This document shows positions 1 to 8,628 of a stretch of DNA of 61,764 nucleotides, in pieces. Made by a program: the position numbers and the translations under genes. This stretch comes from Altererythrobacter sp. (GTDB lineage: Bacteria; Pseudomonadota; Alphaproteobacteria; Sphingomonadales; Sphingomonadaceae), in contig JAPSJS010000015.1 in the NCBI GenBank assembly GCA_031178065.1, positions 1 to 61,764 of the forward strand, written 5' to 3'. Numbering within the stretch: position 1 is the first letter of the stretch; every line of letters starts with the position of its first letter. The notes beneath the pieces were generated by a model, which was not told where the DNA came from, did no database searches, and saw nothing but the letters and a program-made list of their open reading frames with translations.

Positions 1-2301
1 AGGTCGCTGCAGGATCGCCTGGCGCATCGCATCGCGGAAGAAACGGGTGCGGAGCCGGTGCCGCCGCCGGTGCCGCAATGGCAGGAGCCGGAGTGGAAAC
101 AGGTCGCGCCGGGCATCGCGTGCAAGCTGCTCGCGGCCGATACCGAACAGCACCGGATCAGCATGCTGGTGCGCCTGGAGCCCGGCGCAAGTTATCCGCC
201 GCACACCCATGCCGGCGTGGAAGAGCTGCATCTCCTCGACGGCGAGCTGTGGATCGACGAACGCAAGCTGATGCCCGGCGACTACAACTACGGCCTGCCC
301 GGAGCGAGCGACGAGCTCGTCTGGAGCGAGACTGGCTGCACCTGCGTCCTCCTCACCAGCACCAGGGATACCTTGCGGTGGGGATGCGGGACCGCGCGCC
401 CTTACGATCGCCCGGCGCGACGATCCTCTGTCTCACGCCGAGAGAAGCAGAAGTCCGCAGCGGCCATGGCGCCAGCACGCGTTCACTTGGAGGAAAACAT
501 GGCCACCCTTGATTCGACCCGCCTGTCCGACGTCGCACGGTCGATGGCCGAGGAACTCGACGATAATCTCGTGCTGGAGAGCCTTCCCGTTGGCGTATAT
601 GTTTGCAGCGCGGACGGATTGATCGTTCGATACAATCGTGCGGCCGCAGCTCTGTGGGGACGCGAGCCCCGGCTTGGCGAGCCGGGTGAGCGATTTTGCG
701 GTTCCTATCGTCTGCTCGACCTGGGTGGCACGCATGTGCCGTCCGCAGAGTGCCCCATGGCCATCGCGCTCGCGACCGGTCAGAGCTATCGGGATCAGCG
801 GATCCAGATCGAGCGCCCCGGTGGCAGCCGAATCCTGGCGCTGGTGAACATCGAAGTGCTGAAGAATGACCGCGGTCAGGTGACAGGCGCGGTAAACGTC
901 TTTCGCGACAGCGCATCGCTGAGCCGGGGAAATGGGCGGGTCGACCGGACGGAGGAGCTGGATGCGGTCCTGCAGGCTCTCCCCGCCGCGATCTACACGA
1001 CCGACCTCGAGGGCCGGATCACCTTCTACAACGAAGCCGCGGCCGAGTTATGGGGCGTTCGGCCCGAGCTCCACCGCAGCGAATTCTGCGGCTCGTGGAA
1101 GCTCTACTGGCCCGACGGAACTCACCTGCCCCACGACCAGTGCCCGATGGCGATGGCTCTAAAGGAAGGAAGGGCCATCAGGGGGAAGGAAGCCGTCGCC
1201 GAGAGGCCTGACGGGACGCGCGTTCCGTTTCTCGCTCACCCTACACCGCTCTTCGACGAAGCGGGCATGTTGACCGGCGCGGTCAATATGCTGGTGGACA
1301 TCAGCGGCCGCCAGGAAGCCGAACTTGCGGCCCAGAGGCTGGCCGCCATTGTGGAGTTCTCGGACGACGCGATCCTGTCGAAGGACCTCGACGGGGTCAT
1401 CACCAGCTGGAATCGCGGCGCCGAACGGCTCTACGGCTATGCCGGCCACGAAGTCCTAGGAAAGCCGGTGACCATTCTCATTCCGGAGGATCGGCAGGAC
1501 GAGGAGCCCAGGATTCTCGCGCGCATCCGCCGGGGAGAACGCATCGATCATTACGAGACGATGCGGAGGCGGAAGGACGGCAGTCTTGTCGACATCTCGC
1601 TGTCCGTCTCTCCCATCGTCGATTCGACGGGGAGAATCGTCGGCGCTTCGAAGATCGCCCGCGACATCACCGACCGAAGGCGCGCGGAAGAGCAGAAGGA
1701 TCTCCTGCTCCAGGAAATGGACCACCGAGTCAAAAACCTGTTTGCCCTGGCCAACGGGATAGTCACCTTGAGCGGCCGCGAGGCGACTTCCGTAGCTGTC
1801 CTGGTATCGGACCTTCAGGGCCGCTTCGGCGCGCTCTCGCGGGCTCATTCGCTGACGATGCCGAGAGGGCGGGACCGGGAAACGGAGCCGGTCGCGACGC
1901 TTCACGCCCTGATCTACAAGGTTACCGAGCCTTACTTGAACGATCAGGCAGAAGGCCGCGTCGTCGTGACCGGTCCGGACCTTGCGATCGGCCCCGCCGC
2001 GGTTACGAACTTTGCACTGCTCATCCACGAGCTCGCCACGAACGCGCTGAAGTACGGGGCATTGGCCGTTGCGAACGGAAAGGTGCGGATAGAGTGCGTC
2101 GATGAGGGCGAGGGTATCTGCATCACCTGGCGCGAGCGCGGTACACCTGGAAATAGCAGCGAACCGCTGGAGGAAGGATTCGGCAGCCGCCTTGCGCGCG
2201 CAACGATCCAAGGGTCTCTCGGAGGAAGCATTTCTCGCGAGTTCAAGAGCGATGGCGTGGAAATTCGGCTAAGATTGCCACGTCATCGCATGAGCGAGTG
2301 A
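1..2301 (+). CDS. Cupin (ChrR-like) / triple-PAS HWE sensor histidine kinase, 5' partial
   Basis: The frame is open from the left window edge, so the true start lies outside. Residues about 25-125 form a small cupin resembling the C-terminal domain of ChrR-type anti-sigma factors (HTHAGVEELHLLDGE, then a GDYNYGLPG turn). After about 40 unconserved residues come three PAS domains (about 187-300, 320-430, 440-555), then an HWE-type kinase core: phospho-acceptor in MDHRVKN (H575), N-box HELATNALKYG (H676) and the family W-x-E signature (W710). HWE kinases autophosphorylate and pass phosphate to response regulators, often in light or general stress signalling. A Shine-Dalgarno immediately before an internal ATG at 499 suggests that the kinase may be translated as a separate protein of about 600 residues, with the upstream cupin gene having lost its own stop. 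Kinase identity is firm; whether the cupin is truly fused is not. Confidence 0.8.
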   Translation, partial: RSLQDRLAHRIAEETGAEPVPPPVPQWQEPEWKQVAPGIACKLLAADTEQHRISMLVRLEPGASYPPHTHAGVEELHLLDGELWIDERKLMPGDYNYGLPGASDELVWSETGCTCVLLTSTRDTLRWGCGTARPYDRPARRSSVSRREKQKSAAAMAPARVHLEENMATLDSTRLSDVARSMAEELDDNLVLESLPVGVYVCSADGLIVRYNRAAAALWGREPRLGEPGERFCGSYRLLDLGGTHVPSAECPMAIALATGQSYRDQRIQIERPGGSRILALVNIEVLKNDRGQVTGAVNVFRDSASLSRGNGRVDRTEELDAVLQALPAAIYTTDLEGRITFYNEAAAELWGVRPELHRSEFCGSWKLYWPDGTHLPHDQCPMAMALKEGRAIRGKEAVAERPDGTRVPFLAHPTPLFDEAGMLTGAVNMLVDISGRQEAELAAQRLAAIVEFSDDAILSKDLDGVITSWNRGAERLYGYAGHEVLGKPVTILIPEDRQDEEPRILARIRRGERIDHYETMRRRKDGSLVDISLSVSPIVDSTGRIVGASKIARDITDRRRAEEQKDLLLQEMDHRVKNLFALANGIVTLSGREATSVAVLVSDLQGRFGALSRAHSLTMPRGRDRETEPVATLHALIYKVTEPYLNDQAEGRVVVTGPDLAIGPAAVTNFALLIHELATNALKYGALAVANGKVRIECVDEGEGICITWRERGTPGNSSEPLEEGFGSRLARATIQGSLGGSISREFKSDGVEIRLRLPRHRMSE
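489..501 (+). promoter_or_regulatory. Internal ribosome binding site and alternative kinase start
   Basis: GGAGG at 489-493 lies five bases before the ATG at 499, inside the open frame that joins the cupin to the PAS kinase. The spacing and strength are those of a genuine initiation site. It supports kinase initiation at 499 whatever happens to the upstream reading frame. Confidence 0.6.
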
Positions 2302-2430
2302 AGCCTCGCCGTCATTGATCGTGCTTGCAGCGTGACCAATGGATCGGTCACGGCCATCACCGACTATCGCTCGCCGGGGTAGCCAACGTCCGCTGTCGGG
2401 ACGAAAACAGTTCCTGCGCAATGACAGTGT

Positions 2431-2784
2431 TTGAGCGCGAAACAGCTGGCGGCACTCGCCAACATAGCCGTTGTTCTCCCACCCCTGTGGTCTCATTGGA
2501 AGCGCCACGGCGCCGCCGACGTTCCGATCACGGTCAAGGCCTTCAACAAAGAGGCTCACTTCGTGTTCTCTGTCGCAAACGGGGGCGACCCGATACCACT
2601 CGCGGCGCGCGAAAGACATTTTCAGCCGTTCGCCAGGGGCGATGTGCGCAAGAGCCAAAGCGGCCTTGGACTCGGCCTCTTCATCGTAGGCGAAATTGCA
2701 AGGGCGCACGGCGGGACGGTGGGCGTAAGGTCCTCGGATGAAGAGACGCGCTTCACCTTCACCATGCCCCTGGAACACGAATAA
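2431..2784 (+). pseudogene. C-terminal fragment of a sensor histidine kinase (HATPase domain only)
   Basis: From about 2500 the frame reads as the end of a histidine kinase ATPase domain: a strand ending FSVANGGDPIP, an F-box (FQPFARGD), the G2 box GLGLGLFI and the closing EETRFTF strand. No PAS, dimerisation or phospho-acceptor segment is present, and the first 25 residues do not resemble the family. In the preceding 130 bases the same frame has several stops. This is most simply a decayed kinase whose 5' part was lost when the neighbouring HWE kinase region rearranged. A short GTG-started protein could still be made, but it could not autophosphorylate. Confidence 0.6.
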
Positions 2785-2921
2785 TCCGTGTTGAGAAGCA
2801 ACCATCCAGCGCGAAACGGCTCGGCTTGCGCGCCCAATCAGCGACTACGAACGTAGGAACCGCGAGTGCACTCGCCCCTGGTGGGTCAGGCGCCCGGTAT
2901 GATCAGCTCACGGCAAGACCC

Positions 2922-3131
2922 TTACGCGTGAGCGCGAGCTTCATCGCCGCGAAAGAGCGGAACAAGCTGCCACAACGCTGAGAGGCCTACCAGCACGTAC
3001 ACAATTCGAGAGAGCATCGACATCTCTCCGAACAGCGCCGCGACGAGATTGAACTCGAAGAGGCCCACAAGGCCCCAGTTGAGTCCGCCTACGATGACTA
3101 GGATCAAGGTAACGATATTCAGTACGCGCAT
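2922..3131 (-). CDS. DUF378 family small membrane protein
   Basis: This 69-residue protein has the DUF378 pattern: a first membrane helix (LNIVTLILVIVGGLNWGLVGLF), a short loop, a second helix (IVYVLVGLSALWQLVPLF) and a charged tail. The start at 3131 was chosen because the purine-rich GGAGAAAGGA lies seven bases upstream; a longer reading from 3197 adds only unconserved residues. The family has no established biochemical function but often appears among stress-inducible inner-membrane proteins. An EcfG-like promoter (3154-3179) lies directly upstream, which fits that picture. Confidence 0.8.
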   Translation of the reverse strand: MRVLNIVTLILVIVGGLNWGLVGLFEFNLVAALFGEMSMLSRIVYVLVGLSALWQLVPLFRGDEARAHA

Positions 3132-3153
3132 GAGATGTTCCTTTCTCCCCCGC

Positions 3154-3179
3154 AACGCATCCGAAGCGCCCGACGTTCC
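3154..3179 (-). promoter_or_regulatory. EcfG-type general stress promoter for the DUF378 gene
   Basis: On the minus strand GGAAC (3175-3179) is followed by 17 bases and then CGTT (3154-3157), an exact match to the alphaproteobacterial EcfG/SigT consensus. The -10 element is about 22 bases before the ATG at 3131, leaving room for the ribosome binding site. The match is visible in the sequence; its use by EcfG is inferred. Confidence 0.6.
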
Positions 3180-3262
3180 GCTCTGGCGGTATTTCATTGT
3201 GATACCCCCATCCGCTGGGTAATGCCGGGGAAGGAAAGACTGTATCGTCCGAGGGCCGCACA

Positions 3263-3287
3263 GGAACTCCGGGCGAGCTTTGCTGTT
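3263..3287 (+). promoter_or_regulatory. Possible EcfG-type promoter for the antiporter gene
   Basis: GGAAC (3263-3267) is followed by 16 bases and TGTT (3284-3287), one base off the EcfG -10 consensus. Transcription would begin almost at the annotated ATG (3296), so the mRNA would be nearly leaderless or translation would start slightly further in. It is divergent to the DUF378 stress promoter. Confidence 0.4.
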
Positions 3288-3295
3288 GCAAATGG

Positions 3296-4606
3296 ATGCC
3301 CGCTCTCGCGCCGCCGGAACCCTATATATTGTGGCTTACGGGAGCAGGCGTACTGATCGCACTGGTCGCGTGGCTGCCGCTTGCGTTGCGGCGCCTACCG
3401 CTTTCGTTGCCCATCATCTGCATTGGGATCGGGGCGCTGATTTTCTCCGTTCCCGCGATCTCGCTGCGACCGCTGCCGATGGCTTATCCTACGATAAGCG
3501 AACGCTTTACTGAATTCGTGGTCATCATCGCGCTGATGGGCGCCGGCCTGAAGCTCGACCGGACCTTCGAATGGCGACGCTGGAGTGTCACCTGGCGGCT
3601 GCTTGCCATCACCATGCCGCTCAGCATTGCGGCAATCACCCTGATCGGCGGCTGGGGACTTGGCCTCACGTGGGTGGCGGCGCTGCTCCTAGGGGCGAGC
3701 CTGGCACCGACCGATCCGGTTCTCGCTGCGGACGTGCAGGTCGGACCACCAAGATCGGGCGAGGAAGACGAGGTGCGCTTCGGCCTAACATCGGAAGCTG
3801 GCCTGAACGACGGCCTTGCCTTCCCATTCGTCAATCTTGCCATCGCGCTGGGCTTGGCTGCCACCACGGGTGAACCCTGGGCTCGCGAGTGGGTGCTGCA
3901 CAGCGTCCTGTGGGAAGTCGGCGTCGGTGTCGCGGGCGGCTGGTTGATTGGCAAACTGTTCGGCTGGCTTACCTTCCGCATACCGGCAGAGACGAAGCTC
4001 GCGAGAACGGGCGATGGTCTGATCGCGATCGCTGCAACTTTCGTATCATATGGCGTGACGGAAATTCTCAACTGCTATGGCTTTCTCGCTGTATTCGTGA
4101 CGGCGTTGACGTTGCGGCGATCCCATCGAGACCACGAGTTCAACTACCAGATGCACGCGATTACCGAGCAGCTGGAGCGCATAGCCATGATGGTGCTGCT
4201 GGTCCTGTTCGGCGGAGCCTTGGTAGACGGACTGCTGCAACCGCTCCGCTGGCAGGACTGGCTTGCCGCCGTTGCAATCATCCTTCTGGTGCGCCCCGCC
4301 ACCGGAATGATCGCCATGATCGGCTGCAAGGCCGACCTCTCGGAGAGGTTGACACTGGCCTTCTTCGGCATACGCGGCGTCGGATCATTCTACTATGTCG
4401 CCTATGCGCTGAACCACGGCGACTTTGCCGGCGGCGAGCGCCTCTGGGCGATCGTGGGACTGGTCGCGCTGCTCTCCATCCTGCTTCACGGCTTGACGGT
4501 TACGCCTATGATGCGGGCACTTGATCGCCAGCATGCCCGCGACCCGGATGCGCCGGAGAAGCCCCCGCCTGGTCTGCAAGGACCCGCCGCAGGGGCCCCG
4601 GATTAG
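3296..4606 (+). CDS. CPA1-family cation/proton antiporter (NhaP-like)
   Basis: This 436-residue polytopic protein has about twelve hydrophobic segments and the core features of the monovalent cation:proton antiporter-1 family: an acidic pair region (SLAPTDPVLAADVQVG) where transport aspartates sit, a GLTSEAGLNDGLAFP helix with a conserved Glu and Asp, and a late FFGIRGVGSFYYVAYAL helix. It would exchange cytoplasmic Na+ or K+ for external protons across the inner membrane, giving pH and salt tolerance. The extended Pro/Gly-rich C-terminus (about 25 residues) is not part of the transport domain. Its divergence from a DUF378 gene with an EcfG-like promoter suggests stress induction. The ion preference cannot be read from the sequence. 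Confidence 0.85.
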   Translation: MPALAPPEPYILWLTGAGVLIALVAWLPLALRRLPLSLPIICIGIGALIFSVPAISLRPLPMAYPTISERFTEFVVIIALMGAGLKLDRTFEWRRWSVTWRLLAITMPLSIAAITLIGGWGLGLTWVAALLLGASLAPTDPVLAADVQVGPPRSGEEDEVRFGLTSEAGLNDGLAFPFVNLAIALGLAATTGEPWAREWVLHSVLWEVGVGVAGGWLIGKLFGWLTFRIPAETKLARTGDGLIAIAATFVSYGVTEILNCYGFLAVFVTALTLRRSHRDHEFNYQMHAITEQLERIAMMVLLVLFGGALVDGLLQPLRWQDWLAAVAIILLVRPATGMIAMIGCKADLSERLTLAFFGIRGVGSFYYVAYALNHGDFAGGERLWAIVGLVALLSILLHGLTVTPMMRALDRQHARDPDAPEKPPPGLQGPAAGAPD

Positions 4607-4926
4607 AACGCAGAAGTCGTGGCTCACCGAAAGCGACCGGGTGGACATAGTCGGAGATCGAGCCGCACGCGGATTCCAGGGCACAGACGATCGTTCCCGA
4701 GGTCTCACTGGCCTATAGCTGATCGCGAGTCTTCGCTTGCGGCGGAACCGAACACAGACTGAAACGATACTGCAAGGCCCGTGCGAGTGGCGCAGTGGAA
4801 AAGGGGAGATGACATCGTCATAAAGCGGACGGGCGTCAGCCGAAGCAAGCGCGGTAGCCGAGCGGTGGTTGCTCCTCCCATCTTACCCTAAAAGTCCAAC
4901 TTCAACTTTGAGTAGATGTTAACGTT
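4607..4926. other. Intergenic region without recognisable gene
   Basis: About 320 bases separate the antiporter from the second HWE kinase. No coding frame with family similarity, RNA gene or clear terminator was seen. It must contain the promoter of the kinase-regulator pair; an AT-richer stretch ending in TTAACGTT sits just before the kinase start. Confidence 0.4.
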
Positions 4927-6393
4927 TTGACGGACGAACAGACGACGCCCCCACCTATCGATTTCACGGCACTGCTTGGGAGTTCACCCAATCCTTACGT
5001 CGTGATCGATCCAGCACTCACAATCGTCTGGATGAACGAGGCATACCTGCGAGCCACCATGCGCGAGCGAGCTGAGCTCGCCGGCCGGCCGATGTTCGAA
5101 GCGTTCCCCAGCGCGTCTGGCTCCGAGAGCCACAAGTCCTTGAGCCGTTCTCTTGAGCGGGTACTTGCGACAGGCGAGCCGGACGAAATTGCACTGATCC
5201 GCTACGACATCTCGGGGTCCGGTGGTGCCATGGAGGAGCGCTATTGGAGCGCGACACATACTCCGCTTACCGACGAACGTGGCAACGTCCTCTACATTCT
5301 GCAGCACACCGTCGATGTGACGGAGCTCCACAGCTTACGGCGGCTGCGCGATGAAGTGGGCGTGGTGCAGCGCGCCCAAGCAGTACAGGCCCGAAACGTC
5401 GACCTGGCCGAAGAAACGAACCGCCTACGGACGCTGTTCGGACAGGCCCCGGGTTTCGTTGCCGTTCTCGAGGGTCCCGAACACCGCTTTCTCATGGCCA
5501 ACGATGCTTATCGCAGCTTGGTCGGCGGACGGGACGTCGTCGGCAAGCGCGTGTCTGAAGCATTACCAGAGGTCGTGCGCCAAGGCTTTGTGGAGCTGCT
5601 CGACAGTGTAGCCAAATCACGCACGGCCTACGTCGGCAGCCGCGAGAAAGTGCAGCTGACCTCGACCGAGCTCGGCGAGAACGATGAGCGCTTTCTCGAT
5701 TTCGTCTATCAGCCAATCGTGGACGACGCCGGCGAGGTCTCCGGCATTTTCGTCCAGGGGCATGACGTGACGGAACAAGTCCATTCCGAGGAGCGGCAGG
5801 AGCTAATGATAAACGAGCTCAACCACAGGGTTAAGAACACGCTCGCCATCGTCCAGGGTCTGGCGATGCAATCGTTCCGACAGGTTGAGGGATCCGAGAC
5901 TGCGCGCGCAACTTTTAGCGCACGGCTACATGCGCTTGCTGCCGCGCACACGAAGCTCACCAGTGGCAGCTGGAAAGCCGCGTCGCTCCGGGACATCGTT
6001 CGCGGCTCCATTGAGGCCACGGCGGGACTGGACGCGAGCCGGGTCGTCCTAGCAGGTCCGAAAGTGCCCTTGCCTCCGCAAATATCCGTATCGCTCGCCA
6101 TGATCGTGCACGAGTTGAGCACCAACGCCATTAAGTATGGCGCTCTTTCAGTGCCCGAGGGCCGAGTGGACATGACCTGGACGATCGAACCGCAGGCGAG
6201 CTACAGGCGGCTGAACATCGTGTGGGCGGAGACCGGCGGACCTCCAATTGATCGGCCCGAGCGAGGCGGGTTCGGCCTGCGCCTGATCGAGAGCGGCCTT
6301 TCCAGCCACTTGCCATCTGCCGCGATGGTCGATTTCCGAGCCGAAGGTCTGCGTTGCACGATCGAAGCGACCCTGTGGCAGGACGACACATGA
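4927..6393 (+). CDS. Two-PAS HWE-family sensor histidine kinase
   Basis: This 488-residue cytoplasmic protein has no membrane helices. A first PAS domain (about 15-135) is followed by a short coiled-coil linker (about 138-165), a second PAS domain (about 168-285) and an HWE core: LNHRVKN with phospho-acceptor H300, N-box HELSTNAIKYG and W-x-E at W433. It probably senses an intracellular cue through PAS and phosphorylates the response regulator whose ATG overlaps its stop codon (ATGA at 6390). The start shown is TTG at 4927; no good Shine-Dalgarno precedes it and no ATG lies close, so the N-terminus is uncertain by a few residues. Its position among general-stress-type genes suggests the stress phosphorelay. 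Confidence 0.85.
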   Translation: MTDEQTTPPPIDFTALLGSSPNPYVVIDPALTIVWMNEAYLRATMRERAELAGRPMFEAFPSASGSESHKSLSRSLERVLATGEPDEIALIRYDISGSGGAMEERYWSATHTPLTDERGNVLYILQHTVDVTELHSLRRLRDEVGVVQRAQAVQARNVDLAEETNRLRTLFGQAPGFVAVLEGPEHRFLMANDAYRSLVGGRDVVGKRVSEALPEVVRQGFVELLDSVAKSRTAYVGSREKVQLTSTELGENDERFLDFVYQPIVDDAGEVSGIFVQGHDVTEQVHSEERQELMINELNHRVKNTLAIVQGLAMQSFRQVEGSETARATFSARLHALAAAHTKLTSGSWKAASLRDIVRGSIEATAGLDASRVVLAGPKVPLPPQISVSLAMIVHELSTNAIKYGALSVPEGRVDMTWTIEPQASYRRLNIVWAETGGPPIDRPERGGFGLRLIESGLSSHLPSAAMVDFRAEGLRCTIEATLWQDDT

Positions 6394-6749
6394 GCGTTGC
6401 CGATCTGACAATCCTCGTGCTTGAAGACGAGCCCATCATCGCATTCGCATTAGAGGATGTGCTCATCGACGCCGGCGCACTCCCCCAGTTCGCTTCCAGT
6501 CTCGCCAAAGCCGAGGCTCTCATCTCCCGGAGCCTTCCCGATGCGGCGATCCTCGACGTCAATGTGCACGGCGAGAAGAGCTACGGAGTTGCCCGAATAC
6601 TTCGCAAGCAGGGCGTGCCCTTCATCTTCGCCACAGGTTACGGTGCCTCGGCCCATGAAGCGGACCTCGCCGACATTCCAACGGTGAACAAACCGTACGA
6701 TCTCACCGCCATCGAGCACGCCCTAACAGCTGCCCGCAACGGTACCTAG
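6390..6749 (+). CDS. Single-domain response regulator
   Basis: The 119 residues form one receiver domain with no output domain: the acidic pocket (LEDEP), phospho-acceptor D56 in AILDVNVHG, the ATGYG switch-region segment and K101 in VNKPYD. The start at 6390 overlaps the kinase stop in an ATGA arrangement, so the two are translationally coupled and almost certainly a cognate pair. Stand-alone receivers of this kind act as phosphate shuttles or sinks, or bind a partner protein; in sphingomonads they often feed or buffer the PhyR-NepR-EcfG stress pathway. That last link is inference from context. Confidence 0.85.
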   Translation: MSVADLTILVLEDEPIIAFALEDVLIDAGALPQFASSLAKAEALISRSLPDAAILDVNVHGEKSYGVARILRKQGVPFIFATGYGASAHEADLADIPTVNKPYDLTAIEHALTAARNGT

Positions 6750-7066
6750 GCATCGGCGAACGGAGCGGGAACAGGCCACCCGGGCCGGGCCCATTGGGTC
6801 GGCCCGTTCACAGGGCCGTGTCGCCGCTCCGCCGCAGGATTTGTGTCTGGCTCCACTTCATCAGTCACGATCGCCTCCATAGCGAACATAGCGCGGATTC
6901 GGGCATGAGCTTCGTCTCGAGCGCGACGGCCGGGCTGCAACAGCTCATTGACGTAGTTGAACTCGTTATCGACCAAGAATTCAAAGTCGCCAGGCGGTTT
7001 AGTCGAGATCGGCAGGACCCTGGGCGGGATTTGGTCCTGCAGAACCACACCGAGCTTACGCTTCAA
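6746..7066 (-). CDS. Hypothetical protein, convergent with the response regulator
   Basis: A minus-strand frame of about 106 codons reads like ordinary protein: a basic start (KRKLGVVLQDQIPPRVLP), a mixed central part (FEFLVDNEFNYVNELLQPGRRARDEA) and an acidic stretch (AIVTDEVEPD). A TTG at 7066 is the most plausible start, without a clear ribosome binding site. Its stop overlaps the response-regulator stop in the palindrome CTAG. The family was not recognised. The alternative is that the 500 bases between 6750 and 7270 are non-coding leader of the catalase gene; the plus-strand frame here looks less protein-like. Confidence 0.3.
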   Translation of the reverse strand: MKRKLGVVLQDQIPPRVLPISTKPPGDFEFLVDNEFNYVNELLQPGRRARDEAHARIRAMFAMEAIVTDEVEPDTNPAAERRHGPVNGPTQWARPGWPVPAPFADA

Positions 7067-7130
7067 GTAGGAACGGCCGTTCGAAACTCCACCTAGCCAG
7101 TTCGGGCAGCAGGAATTTTTTCCAGGGCGG

Positions 7131-7155
7131 GGAACTGACCTCTGCCGCTGTAGTT
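7131..7155 (+). promoter_or_regulatory. EcfG-type promoter of the manganese catalase gene
   Basis: GGAAC (7131-7135) is followed by 16 bases and AGTT (7152-7155), close to the GGAAC-N16/17-CGTT consensus of the general stress sigma factor. It lies about 115 bases before the catalase ATG, implying a leader of roughly 105 bases. Confidence 0.45.
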
Positions 7156-7270
7156 TCATAAACTTCACAAAGTTCAACAAGTTAGCGAATGCGATCCACC
7201 ACCGAAAGCGATTGGCTTTCGGGCGCGGACTCATCTGTTCGCTTGAAGACTGGCGAGCGGAGAACCCCCT

Positions 7271-8164
7271 ATGTTCATGCACAACAAACGCCTGCAGTAC
7301 ACGGTTCGCGTCGAAGGCCCGGATCCCGTCCTGGCTTCGTTCCTGCTGGAGCAGTTTGGCGGGCCCGATGGTGAGCTTGCCGCTGCCATGCGGTACTTCA
7401 CCCAAGGCTTGGGTGAAGTGGATCCGGGCCGCAAGGACATGCTGCTCGATATTGCCACGGAGGAGCTCAGCCACCTTGAAGTGATCGGGTCGATCGTCGC
7501 TATGCTCAACAAGGGCGTCAAGGCTCGACTGAGTGAGGGCGCGATGGAAGAAGCGGAGATGTATCTCGCCCTGAATCAGGGCGGCAACAGTCACACGCAA
7601 TCGATTCTCTACGGCGGCGGACCCTCGCTCACCAATTCAAGCGGCGTGCCGTGGACTGCAGCCTACATCGACTCACGAGGTGATCCGACATGCGATCTGC
7701 GGTCGAACATCGCGGCGGAGAGCCGCGCCAAGATCATCTACGAAAGGCTGATCAACGCCACCGACGACCCGGGCATCAAGGACGCGCTGGGCTTCTTAAT
7801 GACCCGCGAAATCGCGCATCAGAAGTCCTTCGAGAAGGCGCTGTACGCGATCGACGACAATTTCCCTCCCGGCAAGCTCCCCGGGCAGGACGAATTCACG
7901 AACCTCTATGTCAACGGCTCGCAAGGTGACGGGGACATGGACGGCCCTTGGAACTCGGGCGAGATGTGGGACCGCGATGACGGTCCTACCCCCGCCCTAG
8001 ACGGTGGAGATGGAACGGCCAGCGTCAAGCTGGCGAGCGACGACAGCAAGATTGTCAAGGCTCTGGCGGAGCGCACCCTGTCCGATCCAAGCGTCGATGC
8101 GGTCACTGGCGCAGACTTGGGTGCGGGACCAGGCGCGGGCCGCACTACGCCGGTCGAGGACTGA
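7271..8164 (+). CDS. Manganese catalase family protein
   Basis: This 297-residue protein has the ferritin-like dimanganese catalase fold, which converts hydrogen peroxide to water and oxygen. Metal ligands are visible as E-x2-H in ATEELSHLEVIG, a Glu in NIAAESRAKIIYERL and a His in MTREIAHQKSFEKAL; the first ligand Glu is expected in the DGELAAAMRYF helix. The GGNSHTQ segment and the glycine/acid-rich C-terminal extension are usual for the family. GGAG sits upstream of the ATG at 7271. It lies next to general-stress-type genes and under an EcfG-like promoter, consistent with a role in peroxide resistance of stressed or non-growing cells. Confidence 0.9.
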   Translation: MFMHNKRLQYTVRVEGPDPVLASFLLEQFGGPDGELAAAMRYFTQGLGEVDPGRKDMLLDIATEELSHLEVIGSIVAMLNKGVKARLSEGAMEEAEMYLALNQGGNSHTQSILYGGGPSLTNSSGVPWTAAYIDSRGDPTCDLRSNIAAESRAKIIYERLINATDDPGIKDALGFLMTREIAHQKSFEKALYAIDDNFPPGKLPGQDEFTNLYVNGSQGDGDMDGPWNSGEMWDRDDGPTPALDGGDGTASVKLASDDSKIVKALAERTLSDPSVDAVTGADLGAGPGAGRTTPVED

Positions 8165-8166
8165 CC

Positions 8167-8406
8167 GTGCGCGGCTGCCACGGGTTCAGCGCCGATATAC
8201 TGAACCTCAAGACCGCGAGCTATGCTCTTATGCATCTCATAGTGGCAGTCATGGTTGCCTATGCGCTCACTTGGGACTGGCGAAAAGCTCTGGCGATCGG
8301 ACTCATTGAACCGTTCGTACAGACGTTCGCATTCGCGGTTCACGATCGCTACTGGCGCCGCCGGGAACACGTTAGTTCGGTATCGGTCAACGCCGTGGCT
8401 GCATAG
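8167..8406 (+). CDS. DUF2061 family small membrane protein
   Basis: This 79-residue protein contains the DUF2061 core: LKTASYALMHLIVAVMVAYALT (first membrane helix), WRKALAIGLIEPFVQTFAFAVHDRYW (second helix with the conserved H/D-R-W end). GTG at 8167 starts two bases after the catalase stop, so the two genes are likely co-transcribed. An internal ATG would remove the first conserved helix and is less likely. The family is of unknown function and is predicted to lie in the inner membrane. Confidence 0.7.
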   Translation: MRGCHGFSADILNLKTASYALMHLIVAVMVAYALTWDWRKALAIGLIEPFVQTFAFAVHDRYWRRREHVSSVSVNAVAA

Positions 8407-8460
8407 CTGCGCGCGCGCCTGTAAACTTCCGGTGCGCAATAATGAGAAGAAGGAACTGTC

Positions 8461-8628
8461 GTGTTCAAACTCGCCGCTCTCGGAGCACTCTGCTATGCCG
8501 GATACCGTTACTACCAGACAAAGAGGCGCGGCGTGGAAGACCCTACCATTCGAGAGGTAGCTGTCGCTGGTGGCCCACTCAGCGAGAATGCCGTCGTCCG
8601 GCACTCTGCTGACGGGCTTCCCGCCTGA
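8461..8628 (+). CDS. Small hypothetical protein, 55 residues
   Basis: Starting at GTG 8461 with AAGGA seven bases upstream, the frame encodes a short hydrophobic/aromatic N-terminus (FKLAALGALCYAGYRYYQ) followed by a hydrophilic tail ending in DGLPA. The single N-terminal hydrophobic helix with tyrosines looks like the small membrane-anchored proteins found beside stress genes in sphingomonads. The function is unknown. The good ribosome binding site and coding-like composition support it. Confidence 0.55.
   Translation: MFKLAALGALCYAGYRYYQTKRRGVEDPTIREVAVAGGPLSENAVVRHSADGLPA

Noticed and set aside
4743-4767. GGAAC-N16-CGAT upstream of the second HWE kinase as a further EcfG promoter
   Set aside because: The -10 part (CGAT) lacks the required GTT, and the site is 160 bases from the start.
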